Below are positions 44,769-53,742 of a DNA stretch of 64,000 nt, one piece after another; position 1 is the first letter of the stretch, and every line of letters starts with the position of its first letter. The DNA is taken from contig NZ_OY775905.1 in the NCBI RefSeq assembly GCF_963675065.1, positions 558,001 to 622,000 of the forward strand, read 5' to 3'. The notes below the pieces were generated by a model. The model ran no database searches. It had not been told where the DNA came from and saw nothing but the letters and a program-made list of their open reading frames with translations. The position numbers were made by a program, and so were the translations under genes. The DNA comes from an uncultured Draconibacterium sp. GTDB lineage: Bacteria > Bacteroidota > Bacteroidia > Bacteroidales > Prolixibacteraceae.

Positions 44769-46250
44769 ATGAAAAATATATTTCTGTCATTAATATTTAT
44801 TTTGGGACTGACGGAATTTGTTGCAGCCCAGGAAGAATTGGTATTAACCCTGCCCGAAGTAATTGATATTGCTTCTGAACAATCAATTGATGCTTTCCGA
44901 AATAAAAACATGTATTTGGCCAGTTATTGGGAACACCGGTTTTATAAAGCCGAGCGTTTGCCCAGTATTTCATTAAGTGCCAATCCAGCAGATTTTAATC
45001 GTTTTAATAATAAGGAATACAACTTTGAAACCAACGAAGACGAATTCCGCCTGCGCGAATATTTTAACTCTGAAGTTTCAGTTTCAGCCGTTCAAAACGT
45101 TTCGCTAACCGGCGGACAGGTATTTTTACGCTCGGAACTGGGTATGATTAAGAACCTTGGTGGCGACAAAAACACCTCGTTTAATGCAACGCCTATCAGT
45201 ATTGGGTTTTCGCAGGAATTGAATGGCTACAACCGCCTGAAATGGCAAGCTAAAATTGAACCATTAAAATTTGAGAAAGCCAAAAAAGAATTCATACAGG
45301 ATATGGAAGATCTGCGGGGAACATCCACCTCACGCTTTTTTGGATTGATTAATGCCCAGATTCAGAAAAATATTGCGGAGATGAATTATGCCAATGCCGA
45401 TACACTATACAAAATTGGGAGGGGACGTTTCCAGGTGGGAACCGTAACACAGGATGAATTGTTGGAACTGGAACTTAGTTTGCTGAACAGCGAGCAGGCA
45501 CTTAGTGTTGCCCAGCTTGGTGAAAAACGGGCACAGGCACGGCTGAACTCTTTCCTCGGGCTTCCGAAAGAAACCGTTATAAAATGTGTTGTTCCCAGCG
45601 AAATTCCGGAGCTAAAGATTAATCCTGACGAAGCCATCAACGAAGCGATTAAAAACAACCCTGAGATTCTTAATCATCAACAACAACGACTCGAACAGGA
45701 CGAAAATGTCGCGATGGCAAAATCCGAACGAGGGCTGAACACCACTCTGTATGCCATGTATGGATTAAACAAAAGTGCCGACAATTTTGATAATGTGTAC
45801 ACCGAACCCGACAAAAGTCAGGTGTTTAGTTTAGGCTTAAACATCCCTATTGTTGACTGGGGACGCGGTAAAGGACGTTATTCAATGGCCAAATCAAACC
45901 GCGAAGTAGCTCTGGCAACAATCAGACAGGAACGTATTGATTTTGAACAAGACATTTACCAAAGTGTGCTGGAATTTAATCTTCAGGCCGGACAGGTAAA
46001 CACTGCCGCAAAAGCCGATACGGTTGCACAAATGGGATACAATGTTACCTTTCAGCGTTTTCTTATTGGTAAGATTGATGTAACACGACTAAATATTGCC
46101 AGTAAAGCTCAGGAAACAGCTCGTATGGCGTACCTTTCGCGATTACGCGATTACTGGTCGGCTTATTACCGACTGCGCAGTTTAACACTTTTTAATTTTG
46201 AAGAAAATAGACTGCTCGAAACCGATTACGACAAACTTTTAGAAAACTAA
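44769..46250 (+). CDS. TolC-family outer-membrane channel protein
   Basis: 493 residues with a signal peptide ending VAAQ. The two outer-membrane-factor repeats of long helices are visible (NYANADTLYKIGRGRFQVGT, FNLQAGQVNTAAKADTV), and LNSFLGLPKE is a common motif. It forms the trimeric exit channel for the adaptors and permease encoded beside it. It is third in the operon, 3 bp from the second adaptor gene. Confidence 0.9.
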   Translation: MKNIFLSLIFILGLTEFVAAQEELVLTLPEVIDIASEQSIDAFRNKNMYLASYWEHRFYKAERLPSISLSANPADFNRFNNKEYNFETNEDEFRLREYFNSEVSVSAVQNVSLTGGQVFLRSELGMIKNLGGDKNTSFNATPISIGFSQELNGYNRLKWQAKIEPLKFEKAKKEFIQDMEDLRGTSTSRFFGLINAQIQKNIAEMNYANADTLYKIGRGRFQVGTVTQDELLELELSLLNSEQALSVAQLGEKRAQARLNSFLGLPKETVIKCVVPSEIPELKINPDEAINEAIKNNPEILNHQQQRLEQDENVAMAKSERGLNTTLYAMYGLNKSADNFDNVYTEPDKSQVFSLGLNIPIVDWGRGKGRYSMAKSNREVALATIRQERIDFEQDIYQSVLEFNLQAGQVNTAAKADTVAQMGYNVTFQRFLIGKIDVTRLNIASKAQETARMAYLSRLRDYWSAYYRLRSLTLFNFEENRLLETDYDKLLEN

Positions 46251-46253
46251 TTT

Positions 46254-47489
46254 ATGGCCGTAAAAAGAAAACATATTATAATTACTGCAGCTGTAATTTG
46301 CGTTATTGCTATTGCAGCTTTTGCCGGATCGTTTACTGCAAGCCAGTCGGAGAAAATCTATGTGGTTGAAAAAGGCCCTTTTGAAGCGACATTAGCCTGC
46401 AAAGGAGAAATTAACGGTTTAATTTCTACGCCCATTCCAGTGCCCGAAATACTCGGCGACAGAGAACTAAGGATTTGGGAACTAAAAATTCTGGATTTGG
46501 CACAAGATGGCAAGTACGTAAAAAAAGGCGATTTTATTATGCAACTCGATGCCAACCAGATAATGTCTGGGATGCGCCAGGAACAGCAAAACCTTGAAAC
46601 GGCGGATGCTGACCTGAATAATGCACAAATAGATAGCACGGTGCTATTAACCGGTCTTAGGGAGGATATAAAAAATGCCATGCTCGATTTGGAATACAAT
46701 AAGATCGATTTGGAGCAATCGATTTACGAATCGGCAGCCTACCAGCGAAAGGCCCAAATGACTTATAAAAAAGCAGAAAATACAATTGCCAAAAAGCGGC
46801 GCGATTACCAGCTTGAACAAAATAAGCTAAAAATGAGGGTGGCCCGCTATGAAGAACGAGTAAAACGCAGTCAGGATAAAATAGCTAAATTCCAACAAGC
46901 TATGCAAGCGGCACGTATTACGGCTCCTGAAGACGGAATTGTTATTTTTGGCGAAAGCTGGGATGGCACAAAATATAGTAAAGACGGCGATATTTCAACC
47001 TGGTCGAACGGCCCGCCGATTGCCACTTTACCCGATATGTCGGAAGTGATATCGGAGATCTACGTAAAAGAGATCGATATTTCGAAGATAAACGTGGGCG
47101 ATAAAGTAAGAGTTAAGTTCGATGCCCTTGAAGGAGTTGTAATCAGCGGCAAAATAAATTCGATTGCACGTGTTGGCGAGGACCATAAAGATTTCGACAT
47201 GAAAGTTTTTAAGGTACTTATTCATCTTGATGAGTCGAACGACGGGTTAAAGCCTTCCATGTCGAGCAATAATGAAATAATTCTGGCCCAAAAAGAGGAA
47301 GCTTTGTTTGTTCCGATAAAAGCTGTTATTAGCGAAAATGGCAAAGATTTTGTTTACCTTTCAAAACATAACGAAAAGGAAAAAACTCCGGTAATCACTG
47401 GTTTCGAGAATGACGAATTTGTGCTGATAGAAAGCGGACTTCAGGAAGGCGACAAAGTAATTTTGAACCCGATATTGGAAGAAATTTAG
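46254..47489 (+). CDS. Periplasmic adaptor (HlyD/MacA-like) of an export system, second copy
   Basis: 411 residues with an N-terminal membrane helix (residues ~8-27). The architecture matches the first adaptor: a lipoyl-like half, a helical hairpin (~100-220), the second half (ARITAPEDGIVIFGESWDG) and a beta-barrel with DISKINVGDKVRVKFDALEG. Sequence similarity to the first adaptor is evident but partial, so an old duplication is likely. It is the last gene of the operon and is followed by a terminator. Two adaptors for one permease suggest a mixed hexamer or alternative partners. Confidence 0.88.
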   Translation: MAVKRKHIIITAAVICVIAIAAFAGSFTASQSEKIYVVEKGPFEATLACKGEINGLISTPIPVPEILGDRELRIWELKILDLAQDGKYVKKGDFIMQLDANQIMSGMRQEQQNLETADADLNNAQIDSTVLLTGLREDIKNAMLDLEYNKIDLEQSIYESAAYQRKAQMTYKKAENTIAKKRRDYQLEQNKLKMRVARYEERVKRSQDKIAKFQQAMQAARITAPEDGIVIFGESWDGTKYSKDGDISTWSNGPPIATLPDMSEVISEIYVKEIDISKINVGDKVRVKFDALEGVVISGKINSIARVGEDHKDFDMKVFKVLIHLDESNDGLKPSMSSNNEIILAQKEEALFVPIKAVISENGKDFVYLSKHNEKEKTPVITGFENDEFVLIESGLQEGDKVILNPILEEI

Positions 47490-47511
47490 AATACACCAAG
47501 TTATAATTAGT

Positions 47512-47543
47512 AAAAACGGGCTGATTTTTCAGTCCGTTTTTTT
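47512..47543 (+). terminator. Terminator of the export operon
   Basis: AAACGGGCTGA, a T-rich loop and TCAGTCCGTTT with a run of T residues on the plus strand. It lies 22 bp after the second adaptor stop codon. Confidence 0.85.
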
Positions 47544-47558
47544 ATTTAAATTCGCGCC

Positions 47559-48782
47559 ATGCAGAAATCGGCACATCCTAATATTTATTTGTTCAACCCC
47601 ACTTGCGAATATGCGGTGGCGAATGGCAATGCCTCATGGCACCCGAATAAAATTCTGCAAAAAATGGAAGCCGATCTGGCCACCCTCCCCCTCTATTTTG
47701 CTACTGAAAACGATGTGGTAATTGTTCCCGAAACTCCCACAACTGAATTTTATAAGCACCTGCAAAAAATTGGAGTTACACCTCCTTTTTTTGTCACCGA
47801 AAAAGGGCTGCAAAATAATCCACCGGAACAAATAGGTAAACTTCAGCCGTGGGGCTGGAGCCCGGCCGTGCATAAACGTTTGGAAAGTTTAAAACCACGG
47901 TGTGCCAATGAATTCAAAACATCTCCGGTATTTATGTGGAAACCGGAGTATCGCGAGCTGTACACAAAAAAGTTTGCCTTGCAGATTTTAAAACAATTGA
48001 CTGACAAACATCCGTCGGCCAGTTTTATCGGAGAAAACGAGATTACCGAAGTTTGCGAAACGCAAGACCAGATAGAAACGCTTTTGGCAAAGTGGGATAA
48101 ACTTATGGTAAAAGCTCCGTGGAGCAGCTCGGGACGCGGATTACAGCCGATTACCAAGCAGCCAATACATGATAAAGTTTGGGAGAAATTGCTTGGCATT
48201 GTAAAAGAACAGGGATATGCAATAGTTGAAGCATTTCAGCAAAAAGAGCTTGATTTAGCTTTTCAGTTTGAACTAAAAGCCGGCGAAATAAACTATTTGG
48301 GAACCAGTAATTTTTCGGCCGATAAAAAGGGGCAATACCTGGGAAACAGCCTAAACGGATTACCTGATGAACTGAATCAGGATGTGAAAGACTTTGCTCT
48401 GGAAATGTCAGCACTTATCATTCCTGCGTTGCAAGAAGAGATCGGGAAAAGTAAACTAGCAGAAGACTATGAGGGCTATTTTGGTGTCGACACCCTTATC
48501 TTCAGAGATAACACCGGGGCACTTAAAATTAATCCTTGTTTGGAAATTAATGTTCGCCACAACATGGGATTGCTTTCGCTCTATCTCGAGAAATTTGTTG
48601 TTCCAACTCAAAAAGGACGCTTCCGCATGTTTTTCAATCCAAAAATTCGCTTTGCTGATTTCTGCCAACAAATGAGCCATGACCACCCGCTTGTTGTGGA
48701 TGAACGTAAAATTGTTTCCGGCTTTTTCCCGCTAACAGCCTTTTCCGGCAATACTGAATTTGGTGCCTATCTCCTCGTCTAA
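47559..48782 (+). CDS. Uncharacterised ATP-grasp-like protein
   Basis: 407 residues, cytoplasmic, with no signal peptide. LMVKAPWSSSGRGLQPI looks like the ATP-binding Lys/glycine-rich loop. DTLIFRDNTGALKINPCLEI with INVRHNMG shortly after resembles the metal-binding Asp/Glu-Asn segment of ATP-grasp enzymes, which join a carboxylate to an amine or thiol. The N-terminal part (LFNPTCEYAVANGNAS) is unlike known ligases. Similar proteins appear as hypothetical in Bacteroidota. The partner substrates are unknown, and the assignment rests on motif order only. The gene stands alone between the export operon and ppk2. Confidence 0.7.
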   Translation: MQKSAHPNIYLFNPTCEYAVANGNASWHPNKILQKMEADLATLPLYFATENDVVIVPETPTTEFYKHLQKIGVTPPFFVTEKGLQNNPPEQIGKLQPWGWSPAVHKRLESLKPRCANEFKTSPVFMWKPEYRELYTKKFALQILKQLTDKHPSASFIGENEITEVCETQDQIETLLAKWDKLMVKAPWSSSGRGLQPITKQPIHDKVWEKLLGIVKEQGYAIVEAFQQKELDLAFQFELKAGEINYLGTSNFSADKKGQYLGNSLNGLPDELNQDVKDFALEMSALIIPALQEEIGKSKLAEDYEGYFGVDTLIFRDNTGALKINPCLEINVRHNMGLLSLYLEKFVVPTQKGRFRMFFNPKIRFADFCQQMSHDHPLVVDERKIVSGFFPLTAFSGNTEFGAYLLV

Positions 48783-48792
48783 TCCAGATGTC

Positions 48793-48822
48793 TTGATTTT
48801 CTCTTCATTTTGTTTACCTTTA
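48793..48822 (+). promoter_or_regulatory. Bacteroidota-type promoter of ppk2
   Basis: TTG at 48793-48795, a 19-base spacer and TACCTTTA at 48815-48822. The start codon lies 24 bases downstream of the -7 element. Confidence 0.55.
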
Positions 48823-48846
48823 AATGAATGATTAATACGGGTCGCT

Positions 48847-49656
48847 ATGGAAAATAAGGACGAAAAATACACCAGAAAAGGAAAGCTCTCGAAAAAATTT
48901 TACGAAAAAGAACTCAACAGATTGCAGGTTGAACTGGTTCGCCTGCAGGAATGGATAAAGTTTAAAGGACTAAAAGTAGTGGTGATTTTTGAAGGGCGCG
49001 ATGCAGCCGGAAAAGGAGGAACCATTAAACGCATTATTCAAACACTAAACCCACGAATTTGCCGCGTTGTTGCGCTGGGAACTCCAACCGAACGCGAAAA
49101 AACACAATGGTATTTTCAGCGTTATGCTCCTCATCTTCCCGCTTCCGGCGAAATGGTTTTGTTCGACCGCAGCTGGTATAACCGGGCCGGTGTTGAAAAA
49201 GTAATGGGCTTTTGTACCAACGAAGAATACTGGGAATTTCTTCGCTCGTGTCCTAATTTCGAACGCATGCTAATCCGTTCGGGTATTATTCTTATAAAAT
49301 ACTGGTTTTCCGTAAGTCAGGATGAACAGGAGAAACGTTTCAGGGCGCGGTTGAATGAACCAACAAAACGGTGGAAACTGAGCCCGATGGACATTAAATC
49401 GATGGAAAAGTTTGAGGAGTATTCAAAAGCGAAAGATGAAATGTTTGCTTACACCGACACAAAAATAAGCCCGTGGTTAATGGTTGATGCCGACGACAAA
49501 AAACGAGCGCGGCTGAATTGTATCCATCACTTATTATCGTCAATCCCCTATAAGGAACTGGAACAACCAGAGATTGTACTTCCTGAACGACAGGAAAGAA
49601 AAGGGTATATCCGCCCGCCGCTGGATGAAATGACATACGTGCCGGAAGTTTATTAA
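48847..49656 (+). CDS. ppk2: Polyphosphate kinase 2
   Basis: 269 residues, cytoplasmic. The Walker A motif is EGRDAAGKGGTIKRI (residues ~49-63) and the lid/Walker B segment is FDRSWYNRAGVEKVMGF (residues 106-122), both diagnostic of the PPK2 family. The enzyme uses polyphosphate to phosphorylate nucleoside mono- or diphosphates, or makes polyphosphate in reverse. It has the length of a single-domain PPK2. The preferred nucleotide cannot be read from the sequence. It is a single gene, convergent with the DUF1338 gene. Confidence 0.95.
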   Translation: MENKDEKYTRKGKLSKKFYEKELNRLQVELVRLQEWIKFKGLKVVVIFEGRDAAGKGGTIKRIIQTLNPRICRVVALGTPTEREKTQWYFQRYAPHLPASGEMVLFDRSWYNRAGVEKVMGFCTNEEYWEFLRSCPNFERMLIRSGIILIKYWFSVSQDEQEKRFRARLNEPTKRWKLSPMDIKSMEKFEEYSKAKDEMFAYTDTKISPWLMVDADDKKRARLNCIHHLLSSIPYKELEQPEIVLPERQERKGYIRPPLDEMTYVPEVY

Positions 49657-49663
49657 TGCCAAA

Positions 49664-49694
49664 AATAAAAAAGGGAAGCGAGTAGCTTCCCTTT
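49664..49694 (-). terminator. Terminator between ppk2 and the DUF1338 gene
   Basis: AAGGGAAGC, loop GAGTA, GCTTCCCTT: a perfect nine-base-pair stem. On the minus strand it is followed by TTTTTTATTTTT, so it serves the DUF1338 gene well. It may also end ppk2 transcripts. Confidence 0.88.
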
Positions 49695-49714
49695 CCATTT
49701 TCTTCTCCAATACG

Positions 49715-50638
49715 CTAATTATCCCTTGTTCTGGTCATGTCGAACAGGTGCCTCGCCTGCTCTCCAAGAAATCCTGAGAATAATTTCTCCTCCCCATTTT
49801 CAATCACTAAACCTCTTTCTGCTAATTCGTAGTAGGCATAGGTCCAGGGCATTTTTTCAATTCCATCATCGCCCTTTACCTCTACTTCTTCCTTTACAGC
49901 CAACGTAGCCGATTGCTGCAATTTACTTCCTTTTTCTCCTTCAAGTGCCTCTTTCATTGGTATTCCGGCATCAGCCATTCCTTTGCAGGTTGATTCCAGA
50001 TCGGGCCACTCACTTACGTTCTGATAGTTTACAAAAGCTGTAAAATGATTCACCGCGTTACCATGCAAAAGAACCCAGGCAGCATATTGCGACACATCAT
50101 TTACTTTTAAAACATCGTCTTTATTCGGAACATTCCATGGCCTTCTGAAATATTGAGCCAAATCGTTTACCAGCATTTCTCCTGCCACCCGGGGTAATTC
50201 ACCCTTTTCTTTCAAAGTAGCTAATAATGCAATACTCTCATCCGATAATAAATAAGGTGTTTCTTTTACCGTATTCTTTATTATTTGCTGCGCCCATTCA
50301 GGTAACTCTTCCACCTCTAACTGGCTTACAAACAATTTAGGAAACATGGGATCGGGATGTTCAAAATGAACGGCGTTCAGTTTTTTCTTCTTGAAATTAT
50401 ATTTCTCAACCGGAACATATTCGAGGCAGGAAATAATGTGTTTTATTGCTCTTATTCCTTCCGGCTGTTCACCGGTGTGTGTGTTAAATGTTCGAAAGGC
50501 AATGTGATCGTTAACAACGCTACCTCCCTTATCAGTAACCAAACGCTGGTACTCCCGGGCATACGAAACGCGATCGAGATACATAACCCACAGCCGAGTG
50601 AGTAATGCTTTGGTAATTTCTTTTGCTGTAACTTTCAT
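49715..50638 (-). CDS. DUF1338 family protein (2-oxoadipate dioxygenase/decarboxylase-like)
   Basis: 307 residues, cytoplasmic. VVNDHIAFRTFN near residue 44 and GNAVNHFTAFV near residue 197 supply His residues in the spacing expected for the metal site of the vicinal-oxygen-chelate-like DUF1338 fold. The characterised member HglS converts 2-oxoadipate to D-2-hydroxyglutarate in lysine catabolism. Whether this protein has that substrate is not known. A lysine 2,3-aminomutase-type gene lies 2 kb away, which may or may not be relevant. It is a single gene followed by a strong terminator. Confidence 0.85.
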   Translation of the reverse strand: MKVTAKEITKALLTRLWVMYLDRVSYAREYQRLVTDKGGSVVNDHIAFRTFNTHTGEQPEGIRAIKHIISCLEYVPVEKYNFKKKKLNAVHFEHPDPMFPKLFVSQLEVEELPEWAQQIIKNTVKETPYLLSDESIALLATLKEKGELPRVAGEMLVNDLAQYFRRPWNVPNKDDVLKVNDVSQYAAWVLLHGNAVNHFTAFVNYQNVSEWPDLESTCKGMADAGIPMKEALEGEKGSKLQQSATLAVKEEVEVKGDDGIEKMPWTYAYYELAERGLVIENGEEKLFSGFLGEQARHLFDMTRTRDN

Positions 50639-50727
50639 CCTGTAGCTTTTCTATTTTAAACAAGAAAAACAGGGCTTTTGTTACTAAAAAACAGATGTTT
50701 AAGAATATAGGATAATTGATGAAAAAA

Positions 50728-51645
50728 CTATAACACAGGCTTGTGCTGACTGGTATTTTTCATGAATTCGAGAACGTCGTCTTTTGTGAACGAGCTGGTT
50801 GCACCCATTTTTGTGGTATTTAATGCTCCAACTGCATTCCCGAATTTCAGGGCTTCGTCAACCGGTTTACCATTCAGGTAATAATGTAAAAATCCGGCGG
50901 CAAATGCCATTCCCGATCCAACATTGTCAATTGCTTTTAAATCATAACCAGGCTCAAAAAATACGCCGTCAGTAGCATGTAGCGCTAAAACACCTGTACT
51001 TCCACGCGTGATAATTACAACGTCGATCTTGAATTTTTCAGATAATTTCCGGGCGAAATCTTCAACCTGGTTATATTCAATTTCCAGTTTATCGGCCAAA
51101 AATTCGATTTCTTTCTCTTTTATGCGCACAACGTTGGCCGCTTTGAGTAAACGTTTTACTACCTTTTTACTAAAAAAGTGTTCGAATAACTTGAGATCGA
51201 AAAAGTGTAGCGAATCGGGCGATTCTTTAATGAGCTCCCGTAAAGTATTTTTCGAGAGACCAAAACGTTGTGGCAACAATCCAAACACCAAACAATCGGC
51301 TTTGCGAACCAATTTTAATGCTTCGGCCGAAAACTCGATATGATCAAAAGCCACATCATGAGCCACTTTATAAACCGCCTCATCGTTTTCGTCAAAACTT
51401 ACCTCAACTGTTCCGGTTTTAAATACCGAATCGAGCTGAACATTTTTATCCGAAATACCTAGTTTAATAAGCGTTTCAATGGCTTCCATCCCCAGTTCAT
51501 CATCGCCAACGCGCGAAAGTAAATAGCCTTTTTCGCCCAGTGAGTTACACCGAAAAACGAAATTAGAAGGCGTTCCTCCCAACACTTTACCATTAGGTAA
51601 AATGTCCCAAACAACCTCTCCAAATGCAACTATTTTTTTAGCCAT
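50728..51645 (-). CDS. PfkB-family sugar kinase-like protein lacking the catalytic Asp
   Basis: 305 residues from the ATG at 51645 (MAKKIVAFGEVVWDILP), supported by a perfect promoter just upstream. A longer frame to 51717 would include that promoter. The ribokinase fold is clear: GGTPSNFVFRCNSLG near residue 23 and VIITRGSTGVLAL near 210. The usual C-terminal motif DTxGAGDxFxxGF reads DNVGSGMAFAAGF (residues 240-252), so the catalytic base Asp is Met246. The glycine anion hole is kept. It may be a pseudokinase, a regulator or an enzyme with another base. Close relatives are fructokinases. Confidence 0.85.
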   Translation of the reverse strand: MAKKIVAFGEVVWDILPNGKVLGGTPSNFVFRCNSLGEKGYLLSRVGDDELGMEAIETLIKLGISDKNVQLDSVFKTGTVEVSFDENDEAVYKVAHDVAFDHIEFSAEALKLVRKADCLVFGLLPQRFGLSKNTLRELIKESPDSLHFFDLKLFEHFFSKKVVKRLLKAANVVRIKEKEIEFLADKLEIEYNQVEDFARKLSEKFKIDVVIITRGSTGVLALHATDGVFFEPGYDLKAIDNVGSGMAFAAGFLHYYLNGKPVDEALKFGNAVGALNTTKMGATSSFTKDDVLEFMKNTSQHKPVL

Positions 51646-51662
51646 AATCTTACTTTCGGGTG

Positions 51663-51693
51663 CAAATGTAAAAATTAATAAAACGCTATCAAA
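51663..51693 (-). promoter_or_regulatory. Perfect Bacteroidota-type promoter of the PfkB-like gene
   Basis: On the minus strand TTTG (51690-51693), a 19-base spacer and TACATTTG (51663-51670) match the consensus at every fixed position. The start codon is 17 bases downstream, which also decides the start site. Confidence 0.8.
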
Positions 51694-51822
51694 AGTCTGT
51701 ATGTGTCTCTTTTTCAAAATAAAAGCAAAAACAGATTAATCAATTGATAATGAACTGTTTTTAAAAGCAAAAAAAATGAAGTTAAAAAACAAATTTCACT
51801 CTAAAGCGTTTGTTTCTTTACA

Positions 51823-52437
51823 ATGAACTATTTAGCACATCTCCATCTATCGGGCGAATCGGAAAAAATGCTGGTTGGCAATTTTATTGGCGATTATATA
51901 AAAGGCAATAAATATCTGCAGTACGATGAAGAAATTGCCAAAGGTATTTTGCTTCATCGACAGATCGATTCGTTTACCGATGCACATACGCTGCAACGGG
52001 AAGCCCGGTTGCTGTTCCGCCCCGAATTTGGATTGTATTCGGGAATAGTGGTTGATTTTATTTACGATCATTTTCTGGCAAAAAACTGGAGCCAGTATGC
52101 CACCCTTCGCCTGCCGGTTTTTGCTAAACGGGTTCATGCCATTTTACTCAGCCACTTTAGTTCGCTGCCGTTGCGAGTTCAGGGGTTTCTGCCTTTCCTT
52201 ATTCAACACAAACGTTTGGTTTCGTATGCTTCTGTTAATGGGATTATACATTCGATAAAAATTATGGGAAAGCATTCGAGCCTTCCATCAAAATCAGAAG
52301 AAGTTGAAAGGATACTACTGGAAAATTACACGGAACTGGAAATAAATTTCGCGGCCTTTTTCACTGATCTTCTCGATTTTGTATCTGAGAAGCAAGGAGT
52401 TGAAATAAAAAAGCCCGATTATACAACCGGGCTCTGA
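51823..52437 (+). CDS. acpH: Acyl carrier protein phosphodiesterase (DUF479)
   Basis: 204 residues, cytoplasmic. MNYLAHLHLSGESEKMLVGN and FIGDYIKG directly after it are the hallmark start of the family. HRQIDSFTDAH and DFIYDHFLAKNW carry the His and Asp residues of the metal-dependent HD-like site. The enzyme removes 4'-phosphopantetheine from holo-ACP. The length is usual. The last codons double, on the other strand, as the terminator of the convergent kamA-type gene, 9 bp away. Confidence 0.92.
   Translation: MNYLAHLHLSGESEKMLVGNFIGDYIKGNKYLQYDEEIAKGILLHRQIDSFTDAHTLQREARLLFRPEFGLYSGIVVDFIYDHFLAKNWSQYATLRLPVFAKRVHAILLSHFSSLPLRVQGFLPFLIQHKRLVSYASVNGIIHSIKIMGKHSSLPSKSEEVERILLENYTELEINFAAFFTDLLDFVSEKQGVEIKKPDYTTGL
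52404..52433 (-). terminator. Terminator of the KamA gene, inside the 3' end of acpH
   Basis: On the minus strand AGCCCG, a ten-base loop and CGGGCT are followed by TTTTTTATTTC. The stem encodes the last codons of acpH on the other strand. It lies 14 bases after the KamA stop codon. Confidence 0.75.
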
Positions 52438-52446
52438 ATATCTTAA

Positions 52447-53742
52447 TTATGCAAGTAATTCAAGAAATGCTTGTTCATAGAAGAAATTAGACTCGCCCAA
52501 AGCGGGTTTTAAATCGTCGAGCCATATGGCATCCGGATCGTATTTGGCAAAAAACGGGCGACCGACCCAATTCGGATCGCGGCCCTGTAAAAAGTTCAAA
52601 ACAAATACTTTTTCTCCGGCAACTTCGCTAACACCGACTATTTGTACTTTACCCGGGTTGCACGACATACTTGGCCCTTTTACCGTACGACAAACGCCAC
52701 TAACCTGGCTATACGCACTTCTGAAAACTTTCCAGGCACGGTCGAGCGTTACGGCAAAATAATCCTGTGCCCCGGTATCACGGGCAATAAACATATAATA
52801 TGGAATGATACCTAATTTCACCTGCTCTCGCCAGTTTTCGGCCCAAATATCGCTATGGTCGTTTATATGATGTAACAAAGGTGACTGTGAACGAATCTGT
52901 ACTCCGGCACTTATCAGTCGTTTTACGGCCTTCTGAACAGCCTCTGTTTTTAATTCTCCCGGGTGATTGAAATGCGCCATCAGCGCGATGTTTATTCCGC
53001 GCTTTTTCACTTTCTCAAACAAACGTAATAAATCATCAGCATCCTCGTCGGTTGTATAACGATAGGGCCAGTAAGCCAACGATTTTGTTCCGATACGAAT
53101 GTTGCGAAGGTTCGGAATATCTGCTTCAAGCAGCGCGTTAAAATAGGTCTCGAAAAATTTGGTTTTCATCACTGCCGGATCGCCACCGGTAAACAATACG
53201 TCGCTAATGTGCGGGTTGGCTTTTATGTATTCTACCAATGTATCCGCCTCTTTCATAGCAAATTTAAAATCGTTTAGTGCAAACTGCGGCCAACGAAAAC
53301 AAAATGTACAATAAGCGTGGCAGGTTTGTCCCTGGGTTGGAAAAAACAACATGGTTTCGCGGTATTTATGCTGAATGCCACTTAGCTTTTTACCATTAAA
53401 AACCGGCACGTTACTTTCTTGTCCGGCAGGGTTTGGATTAAGCTTTAACCTGATTTTATTAACTTCTTCCTGAATGGTTTTTCGTGGAGCATTACTTGTA
53501 ATTAACGAAGCCATTTTATTAAAACTGGCTTTGTCAAGCATTTCTCGTTGCGGAAAATTGAGTATAAAAAATGGATCGCGTTCAAAATTATTCCAGTCGA
53601 TCAACTCATCAACAACATAATTATCAGTTTTAAAAGGCAAAACCGTTCCAACAACTTCTATTTCCAGTTTCTGTTCTTCCGAAAGAAACTCCATCTGCGG
53701 AATTTGCCTAAAGTTATGAAGAGAATAAGGTCTATAAATCAT
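52447..53742 (-). CDS. KamA-family radical SAM protein (lysine 2,3-aminomutase-like)
   Basis: 431 residues. The radical SAM cluster motif is CHAYCTFC (Cys141, Cys145, Cys148), inside PTQGQTCHAYCTFCFRWPQF, which is typical of KamA-type proteins. VLFTGGDPAVMKTKF and QSPLLHHINDHSDIW follow the family pattern, and SMSCNPGKVQIVGV near the end belongs to the region of the PLP Lys. It moves an amino group between carbons using SAM and PLP. Lysine is the classic substrate, but glutamate or beta-lysine variants exist. It is convergent with acpH. The gene behind it is rodA, from which it is separated by 264 bp. Confidence 0.85.
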   Translation of the reverse strand: MIYRPYSLHNFRQIPQMEFLSEEQKLEIEVVGTVLPFKTDNYVVDELIDWNNFERDPFFILNFPQREMLDKASFNKMASLITSNAPRKTIQEEVNKIRLKLNPNPAGQESNVPVFNGKKLSGIQHKYRETMLFFPTQGQTCHAYCTFCFRWPQFALNDFKFAMKEADTLVEYIKANPHISDVLFTGGDPAVMKTKFFETYFNALLEADIPNLRNIRIGTKSLAYWPYRYTTDEDADDLLRLFEKVKKRGINIALMAHFNHPGELKTEAVQKAVKRLISAGVQIRSQSPLLHHINDHSDIWAENWREQVKLGIIPYYMFIARDTGAQDYFAVTLDRAWKVFRSAYSQVSGVCRTVKGPSMSCNPGKVQIVGVSEVAGEKVFVLNFLQGRDPNWVGRPFFAKYDPDAIWLDDLKPALGESNFFYEQAFLELLA

